Source of the DNA: CAZBWE01 sp964440735
GTDB lineage: Bacteria > Planctomycetota > Phycisphaerae > Sedimentisphaerales > Anaerobacaceae
Length of the DNA stretch: 10,165 bases
Reading direction: 5' to 3'
NCBI GenBank assembly: GCA_964440735.1
Contig: CAYTTK010000092.1
Coordinates: 1 to 10,165, forward strand
Both the position numbers and the translations under genes were made by a program. The notes under the pieces were generated by a model, which had not been told where the DNA came from, did not search any database, and saw only the letters and a program-made list of their open reading frames with translations. Positions 5,664 through 10,165 of the stretch are shown here, piece by piece; within the stretch, counting starts at the first letter, position 1, and each line of letters opens with the position of its first letter.

Positions 5664-7019
5664 ATGAACAGATTGATGGCTTTGACAGTGATAATTGCCT
5701 TGGTGACGGCTTTGGTGTCGGTAGATTTGTACGGTGAATCGGGTAGTAACAACTGGCCGACGTGGCGCGGGCCAGATTCGACAGGGACGGCGAAAAACGG
5801 CAATCCACCAATTACCTGGAGCGAGACGAAAAATATTATGTGGAAGGTCAAGGTGCCCGGAGAAGGGCAATCGTCTCCAATCGTATGGGAAGATAAGATA
5901 TTCTTTCTAACGGCGGTTGAGACCGACAAGAAGGTCGAAACAGACCCAAATACTGAATCACAAGAGCAGAATTCTGGCGGAGGAAGGAGCAGGCGCCGCC
6001 GAATGAGTGTACCGCCAAAAGCGATATATAAGTTTGACGTTGTTTGTATGAACCGTAAAAACGGCGATATTATATGGCAAAAAACGGCACGCGAAGAGCT
6101 GCCACACGAAGGCCATCAGCCGAACAATAGCTATGCTTCCTACTCGCCGGTGACCGATGGAAAATATGTCTGGGTAAGTTTTGGCTCGCGCGGTGTGCAC
6201 TGCTATGATATGGGCGGAAATCATAAATGGAGCGTAGACCTTGGCAAGATGAAAACTCGCATGGCTTTTGGCGAGGGTAGCTCGGCTGCATTAGCTGGGG
6301 ATACGCTAATAGTAGTGATAGACCACGAAGGCGACTCATTTATCTATGCGCTCAACAAAGATACAGGTGAGATAATCTGGAAACAAGCTCGCGATGAGGG
6401 CACTATGTGGGCAACGCCAATTGCAGTTGACGTAAACGATAAGACACAAGTAATTACCAACGCAACGAATTTTGTTCGCAGCTACGATGTTAAAACAGGC
6501 GATGTAATCTGGCAGTGCAGCGGCCAGACCGCCAGCGCAATTCCCTGTCCGGTGAGTGGTTTTGGAAAGGTATTTTGCATGAGCGGTTTCCGCGGCAGTA
6601 TGCTGCAGGCGATAGAGCTTGGCCACACGGGTGACCTGTCCGATTCCAATGCGATAAGCTGGCAGGTCAAAGAGGCAACCCCTTATGTGCCATCACCTTT
6701 ATTGTATGGTGATAAGCTCTACTTCTGCTTTGTAAACAAGGCAATTGTCTCCTGCTATCAAGCCGATACAGGCAAAGCCAATTTTGTGAAGCAGCCGCTT
6801 GAGGGAATGAACGAGATTTTTGCATCGCCGGTTGGAGTCGCAGACAGGGTGTATTTTGTCGGCCGGGATGGTGTGACGGCGGTTATCAAGAACTCAGACA
6901 AATTCGAGGTTTTGGCCACAAATAAGCTCGATGACAAGTTCGATGCTTCACCAGCCATCGCCGGTGATGAGCTGTTCCTTAAAGGGAAAGAGTATATCTA
7001 TTGCATTGCCAAGCGATAG
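5664..7019 (+). CDS. Secreted PQQ-like beta-propeller repeat protein, 451 aa
   Basis: ATG 5664 follows AAAGGAGGT (5651-5659) closely. Residues 1 to about 24 form a signal peptide (MNRLMALTVIIALVTALVSV and a short polar end), so the product is exported. The mature part opens with NNWPTWRGPDSTG and PPITWSETKNIMWKVKVPG, which is the entry sequence of a large planctomycete family of PQQ-like propellers. The blades are visible as repeated GDxxW or GExIW turns: NGDIIWQK (133-140), TGEIIWK (234-240), TGDVIWQ (278-284), plus degenerate blades to the end. No PQQ-binding residues or dehydrogenase parts are seen; such proteins usually act as binding or assembly scaffolds. Between blades (about residues 87-117) lies a polar insertion with an Arg-rich run, unusual in the fold. 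The TAG stop overlaps the first copy of a repeat that recurs downstream. Confidence 0.9.
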   Translation: MNRLMALTVIIALVTALVSVDLYGESGSNNWPTWRGPDSTGTAKNGNPPITWSETKNIMWKVKVPGEGQSSPIVWEDKIFFLTAVETDKKVETDPNTESQEQNSGGGRSRRRRMSVPPKAIYKFDVVCMNRKNGDIIWQKTAREELPHEGHQPNNSYASYSPVTDGKYVWVSFGSRGVHCYDMGGNHKWSVDLGKMKTRMAFGEGSSAALAGDTLIVVIDHEGDSFIYALNKDTGEIIWKQARDEGTMWATPIAVDVNDKTQVITNATNFVRSYDVKTGDVIWQCSGQTASAIPCPVSGFGKVFCMSGFRGSMLQAIELGHTGDLSDSNAISWQVKEATPYVPSPLLYGDKLYFCFVNKAIVSCYQADTGKANFVKQPLEGMNEIFASPVGVADRVYFVGRDGVTAVIKNSDKFEVLATNKLDDKFDASPAIAGDELFLKGKEYIYCIAKR

Positions 7020-7168
7020 GGCTAAATAAACCCCGCGGACAAAAACCCCACGTAAAACGTAGGGCTAAATATCGCGTTGCCGGGACGGCGATGGTTAAGC
7101 AATCCTGCCTATGGGCGGGGGGAGAGGCAAAAATCCCTGTAAAACGTGGGGCTAAATAGATATTTAGC
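7017..7168. repeat. Three copies of T(A/G)GGGCTAAATA with flanking hairpins
   Basis: The 12-mer occurs at 7017-7028 (TAGGGCTAAATA, including the stop codon of the propeller gene), 7060-7071 and 7147-7158 (TGGGGCTAAATA), spaced 43 and 87 bases. The last two copies sit in longer matching units (7040-7071 and 7128-7158) in which a C-run and a G-run can pair across a TAAAA loop. The third copy runs into a perfect inverted repeat GCTAAATA/TATTTAGC (7151-7168). The region may serve as a bidirectional 3' end, or it may be a degenerate intergenic repeat. Confidence 0.5.
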
Positions 7169-7391
7169 ACAATGATATGTGAGAAATCGTTAATAGGCGA
7201 AAAAAAGTAATAAGTCCGAAAATTAGGCCGAGATGCCATAACCTCTTCTGTCTGCATAAATTAGATTCGCTGTATAACAGTCCTATAAAAAATCATAAAA
7301 AAAAACATAAAAAAAATGTTTTTGTTTGTTGACGAAGTGGTAAGAAGTGGTAGAATTTCCCATAGATAATAATTCAGGTGGGACAAAAACC
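7020..7391. other. Gene-free region between the propeller gene and mraZ
   Basis: The first 150 bases carry the GGGCTAAATA repeats. From about 7170 to 7285 I see nothing definable. From 7286 the sequence becomes very A-rich, with a perfect AAAAACAT/ATGTTTTT inverted repeat at 7301-7323, and passes directly into the mraZ promoter. The A-tracts could act as an UP element or bend the DNA. Confidence 0.6.
7329..7356 (+). promoter_or_regulatory. mraZ promoter with two TGGTA operator boxes in its spacer
   Basis: TTGACG (7329-7334) and TAGAAT (7351-7356) are separated by 16 bases, a good sigma70-type pair preceded by A-tracts. Inside lie two copies of AAGTGGTA (7335-7342 and 7345-7352), giving TGGTA-N5-TGGTA with an exact 10-bp period. 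MraZ proteins are known to bind short direct TGGGN-like repeats spaced in this way upstream of their own gene and repress it. Here the boxes fill the space between -35 and -10, so binding would directly block polymerase. Transcription would start near 7363, which rules out a start codon at 7347. Confidence 0.65.
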
Positions 7392-7865
7392 ATGCTGTTA
7401 TTAACAGGCGAATATGAGCACGTTGTGGATGGGAAAGGCAGGGTTCTCATCTCCAACAAGCTGAGAAATCAAATCGATGTGGATGAGCACGGCAGTAATT
7501 TCTATCTGGTCCTCGGCGCCAATGGCATCCTCTGTTTGTATCCTGAGAAGTATTTCGAGCAGATTGCCCTTGCAATGGAGCCGCGAACTACGGCTCCTGA
7601 TGAGGCGGTGGCATTTGAACGAATGAGCTTTGCTCTGGCCAGTAAGATAGAACTGGACAGACAAGGTCGCTTGCTTCTGAACGAAAAACTACGCACAAGA
7701 GCAAGATTGAAAGACAAAATTACTCTCGTCGGCGTCAGAGACCATATTGAATTGTGGAACAGCGAAAGCTGGGAACAATATCTCTCGGACCATATGGTTC
7801 AATATCAAAAGCAGATGTCGCAGGCAAGACAGATAGTCCTGCAGAAACAGAATGAGGAACTTTAG
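7392..7865 (+). CDS. mraZ: MraZ, transcriptional regulator of the division and cell-wall cluster, 157 aa
   Basis: MraZ is a DNA-binding repressor that forms rings and controls the dcw cluster it heads. I place the start at ATG 7392, giving MLLLTGEYEHVVDGKGR and so on, which matches the family's usual opening and follows an AGGTGGGA-like site (7376-7383). A GTG at 7347 would lie inside the promoter. Two AbrB-like half domains are visible, each with a D-x-(K/Q)GR core: VVDGKGRVLISNKLR (about residues 11-25) and ELDRQGRLLLNEKLR. The C-terminal tail beyond about residue 125 is helical and Gln-rich. The length is normal for the family. The next gene overlaps or nearly abuts, and rsmH follows, the standard order. 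Autoregulation is likely from the TGGTA boxes at 7338-7352. Confidence 0.93.
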   Translation: MLLLTGEYEHVVDGKGRVLISNKLRNQIDVDEHGSNFYLVLGANGILCLYPEKYFEQIALAMEPRTTAPDEAVAFERMSFALASKIELDRQGRLLLNEKLRTRARLKDKITLVGVRDHIELWNSESWEQYLSDHMVQYQKQMSQARQIVLQKQNEEL

Positions 7866-7884
7866 CATTCAGAGCGGTGGTCAA

Positions 7885-8094
7885 ATGATTGAAGGGGATT
7901 GGAATCATAGCCAAATTGTAGCAGGAAGTCTCTGTGGTGAACGAGATGTTGACGAACAGACGTTTGCCTCGCTGGCAGTTCTTTCGGAACGGCTGGAGCG
8001 TTTGAAAGAACTTGATATAGCTTTTTCCGAAGTTGAGTTTTCACCGGCCGTTAAGAAGCTTAAAAGCAGGCAAAACGCAGTAGCAGTGGGCTAA
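7885..8094 (+). CDS. Small hypothetical protein between mraZ and rsmH, 69 aa
   Basis: The frame can start at ATG 7852, overlapping the end of mraZ by 14 bases, or at ATG 7885, which has GGTGG (7876-7880) four bases before it; I prefer 7885. The product is small, soluble and helical, with an acidic first half and a Lys/Arg-rich stretch near the end. No family is recognised. It lies in the same direction as mraZ and rsmH with short gaps, so it is probably in the same transcript. A protein in this slot is not part of the textbook dcw order. Confidence 0.55.
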   Translation: MIEGDWNHSQIVAGSLCGERDVDEQTFASLAVLSERLERLKELDIAFSEVEFSPAVKKLKSRQNAVAVG

Positions 8095-8142
8095 GTCGAA
8101 ATGTCTGATGAGTAATTTTGCGTCGGACGTGATACTATAAAA

Positions 8143-9048
8143 GTGAATGGTCCGATAGTAGAACATATTCCGGTTCTTGCGGAGACGTTAGCCGAACAGA
8201 TAACGTTGCCGCTGGATGGGGTAATGGTCGATGCGACCATAGGACAAGGAGGTCATAGTTATCTGTTCGGAAAGAGCCTGGGCCCTGAGGGAGTATTAGT
8301 TGGCGTTGATGTTGACAAGGAAGCAATCCGAAGGGCCCAATTTAGATTAAAAGACCTTGCGTGCAGGGTTATATTAGTTAATTGCAATTTTTCTCAAATC
8401 AGCGAGCAAGTCCAGGAGCAGGGCATAGACAAGGTTGATTTTATACTGGCGGATTTGGGCGTGAGCTCATCGCAGTTGGCCGATGCCGAATTGGGTCTTA
8501 GTTTTCTTCAGGATATGCCTTTAGATATGAGAATTGACAAAAGATTAAAGACCACTGCTGCCGATATATTAAACAAAGCGGACGAAAAAAGTTTGGCTGA
8601 TTTGATTTATAAATTCGGCGAGGACAGGCGTTCGCGGCGGATTGCACGATTTATTGTCGGGCACCGCAGAAGTAAGCCGATAGCGACGACGAGCGAGCTG
8701 GCAACGATAGTCTGTAAGGCACTGGGACAGCCGGAACGAAAACGAAGGTCAAGAATACATCCGGCGACCAGAACTTTCCAGGCGCTGAGAATTGCGGTCA
8801 ATAACGAACTGGAGAATCTGGAAAAACTGCTTGCTTGTGCAGTAAAGCTGCTGAAGAAAAATGGTTATATAGCAGTAATTAGTTTTCATAGCTTAGAAGA
8901 CAGGCTGGTTAAGAATAGTTTTAAGCAAAATGAAAGGGAGGGAATTTACAGGATTATTACGAAAAAGCCGATTGTTCCAACAAAAGAGGAAATTGCCGGG
9001 AACCGACGGGCGAGAAGCGCAAAGTTAAGGATTGCACAAAAGCAATAA
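8143..9048 (+). CDS. rsmH: RsmH (MraW), 16S rRNA N4-methyltransferase for C1402, 301 aa
   Basis: RsmH uses S-adenosylmethionine to methylate N4 of cytidine 1402 in 16S rRNA, tuning the ribosomal P site. Family motifs are present in order: HIPVL (8-12), DATIGQGGHS (30-39, SAM binding), DLGVSSSQL (104-112), DMPLDMRID (124-132), IHPATRTFQALRIAVNNEL (205-223), ISFHSLEDRLVK (246-257) and NRRARSAKLR (287-296). The length of 301 is typical. The start is GTG 8143, the only candidate before the conserved HIPVL; its ribosome binding site (GGACGTGA, 8125-8132) is poor, so translation may depend on coupling or be weak. One oddity is DMPLDMRID where DGPLDMRMD is usual. It is the second classical gene of the dcw cluster. 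Confidence 0.96.
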   Translation: MNGPIVEHIPVLAETLAEQITLPLDGVMVDATIGQGGHSYLFGKSLGPEGVLVGVDVDKEAIRRAQFRLKDLACRVILVNCNFSQISEQVQEQGIDKVDFILADLGVSSSQLADAELGLSFLQDMPLDMRIDKRLKTTAADILNKADEKSLADLIYKFGEDRRSRRIARFIVGHRRSKPIATTSELATIVCKALGQPERKRRSRIHPATRTFQALRIAVNNELENLEKLLACAVKLLKKNGYIAVISFHSLEDRLVKNSFKQNEREGIYRIITKKPIVPTKEEIAGNRRARSAKLRIAQKQ

Positions 9049-9057
9049 TCTCGGTAT

Positions 9058-9112
9058 GCGTTCCTTCGACTACGCTCGGGACAAGCCCTTCGGCGATGCT
9101 CAGGACAGACGT
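9058..9112. repeat. CCTTCGAC-type intergenic repeat, second copy
   Basis: Two modules stand in tandem: CCTTCGACTACGCTCGGGAC (from 9063) and CCTTCGGCGATGCTCAGGAC (from 9087). They share the CCTTCG..GCTC.GGACA pattern with copies near 2115-2186 and 10058-10123. The repeat lies between rsmH and the LysM gene. It is non-coding, although a long minus-strand frame happens to run through it. Confidence 0.6.
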
Positions 9113-9177
9113 GCGTGTTGAGTGTTGTGTATAAAAAAACGCGATAAGCAATACGCAAAAAGAAAAGGAGTTTCATC

Positions 9178-10035
9178 ATGACTTCCGATGCTAAAGTTGG
9201 ATTACTGTTAGGTCTGGTCTTTATATTTATAATTGCATTTATAATAAATGGGCTTCCAAGCTTTCGCGGAAACAAGAACAATAATGAACTGACTACCAAT
9301 ATGGTCAGTTTTGAGGACGAGCCGGGGCTTGGAGGCAGGGAACGTAAGGCACAGGAAGTCATCAGGCGGACAGAGCCGATAAGAGAACAAACTTTCGGCA
9401 AAGTCCAGACAACCGTCGCGGAGGAACCCCAAACTCGCTTTGAAATGCTGCTGCCGGACAGCACATCGGTTGTGAAAGATGTCTTGGTTGAAAAGGCCAG
9501 CGAAGCTATTAAGCCTGCTGTTCAGGCGGTTGTAAACGATATGAAACGAACGCCTGTCAATTCAACCAGGCCAAAAACCTATGTTGTAGCAGACGGAGAT
9601 ACGCTGGCTGATATCGCCAAGAAATTTTACGGCGCCGAAGAGGGCAATAAGATAAGAAACCTCGTGAAGATATTTGAGGCCAATCGCAAACTGCTTAAAT
9701 CAGCCGATGAAATTTATGTGGGGCAAAAACTTGAAATTCCGCCTTTACTATCTTTGGTAGATACCAGCAAGATAAAAGACTTTTTTCCAAAGCAAGTCTT
9801 TGAAAAGGTCGATTCAATAGGCCGAAAACAAATCTCAACTACTCCATCCAGAGCGGTCAGTGCGAAGCAAAACAAAATATATGTTGTGCGGGAAGGTGAT
9901 AGTTTATGGCGGATTGCCGCTGAGCAGCTTGGTAACGGCGAACGCTATCCAGAAATAAGCAATCTCAACACGGATATTTTAGAGGACGAGGATACACTTG
10001 AGGTCGGGATGAGTTTGAGACTACCGGATAGATAG
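9178..10035 (+). CDS. Bitopic LysM-domain protein in the position of ftsL, 285 aa
   Basis: ATG 9178 is preceded by AAAAGGAG (9163-9170) seven bases away. Residues 7-24 form one membrane segment, with a short N-terminal tail inside the cell, so the bulk is periplasmic. After a polar linker come two LysM domains, at about residues 133-188 (TYVVADGDTLADIAKKFYG to VGQKLEIPP) and 233-283 (IYVVREGDSLWRIAAEQLG to VGMSLRLP). LysM modules bind N-acetylglucosamine-containing glycans such as peptidoglycan. No hydrolase or other enzyme domain is attached. It lies 129 bp behind rsmH, where dcw clusters usually carry the small bitopic division protein FtsL. A role in anchoring wall and membrane at division is plausible but inferred. 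The domain call is firm. Confidence 0.9.
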   Translation: MTSDAKVGLLLGLVFIFIIAFIINGLPSFRGNKNNNELTTNMVSFEDEPGLGGRERKAQEVIRRTEPIREQTFGKVQTTVAEEPQTRFEMLLPDSTSVVKDVLVEKASEAIKPAVQAVVNDMKRTPVNSTRPKTYVVADGDTLADIAKKFYGAEEGNKIRNLVKIFEANRKLLKSADEIYVGQKLEIPPLLSLVDTSKIKDFFPKQVFEKVDSIGRKQISTTPSRAVSAKQNKIYVVREGDSLWRIAAEQLGNGERYPEISNLNTDILEDEDTLEVGMSLRLPDR

Positions 10036-10057
10036 GAGTAATCAAAGGTGTAATAGA

Positions 10058-10123
10058 TTCCTGCTCCTTCGACTTGGTTCGACAAGCTCACCACAGGTTG
10101 CTCAGGACAAGCTTTCGCAGGAA
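10058..10123. repeat. CCTTCGAC-type intergenic repeat, third copy with terminal inverted repeat
   Basis: TTCCTGC (10058-10064) and GCAGGAA (10117-10123) are perfect inverted ends around CCTTCGACTTGGTTCGAC, an AAGCTCACC segment and GCTCAGGACA. This is the same family as the elements at 2104-2197 and 9058-9112. It lies just after the LysM gene; the window ends before the next gene starts. Confidence 0.6.
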
Positions 10124-10165
10124 AGACGGAGCTGGCGGCTAATTTAGATTATGGATTCTCAGTTT

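Noticed and set aside
7347..7391. GTG 7347 as the mraZ start
   Set aside because: It lies between the -35 and -10 boxes, before the expected transcript start, and the added residues do not match the MraZ N-terminus. ATG 7392 fits both.
8946..9464. A 172-residue minus-strand frame containing ACPERSRR-like peptide
   Set aside because: It spans the rsmH 3' end, the intergenic repeat and the LysM gene 5' end in antisense. The peptide is simply the translation of the CCTTCGAC repeat.

Overview
The window looks like chromosomal DNA from a Gram-negative-type environmental bacterium, most likely a planctomycete of the Phycisphaerae kind. The evidence is circumstantial: a secreted PQQ-type beta-propeller with the WPxWRGP opening common in planctomycetes, a division-gene cluster beginning with mraZ, a stand-alone GMP-synthase-type ATP pyrophosphatase, an Rhs-type toxin remnant, and intergenic repeats built on CCTTCGAC and GCTCAGGACA. 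Another environmental phylum with similar repeats cannot be excluded.

Left part (1-2000, minus strand). In transcription order there is the 3' remnant of an Rhs/polymorphic-toxin gene (about 1969-1376), a probable immunity gene (1304-948), a hypothetical 105-residue protein (742-425) and a 52-residue peptide with a signal sequence and a perfect Shine-Dalgarno (217-59). This part is AT-rich and reads as the worn tail of a toxin/immunity locus. A run of five TCAAnnn heptamers lies at 314-348.

Repeat patch (about 1970-2200). This gene-free stretch holds a purine-rich tract, a string of four small perfect hairpins and a 72-bp palindromic element flanked by a perfect 11-bp direct repeat.

Middle (2316-7019, plus strand). 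The genes are a three-helix membrane protein, a GuaA-like ATP pyrophosphatase with unusual XMP-site residues, a hypothetical protein whose coding frame extends well upstream of its first ATG behind a hairpin-rich leader, a membrane-anchored YbjQ-domain protein, and the secreted beta-propeller. No shared pathway is evident among them.

Right part (7020-10165, plus strand). A repeat-bearing, gene-free 370-bp region ends in a good sigma70-type promoter. Its -35/-10 spacer carries two TGGTA boxes 10 bp apart, the geometry expected of MraZ autoregulation. It drives mraZ, a small unknown ORF, rsmH and a bitopic LysM protein standing where ftsL usually stands. This is the start of a dcw (division and cell wall) cluster; ftsI and mur genes would be expected just beyond the right edge. 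CCTTCGAC-type repeats sit on both sides of the LysM gene.

I see no CRISPR array, no rRNA or tRNA, and no intact transposase. The most distinctive signals are the mraZ promoter/operator arrangement with the LysM protein in the ftsL position, the repeat element with target-duplication-like flanks, the decayed toxin tail, and the divergent GMP synthase subunit.
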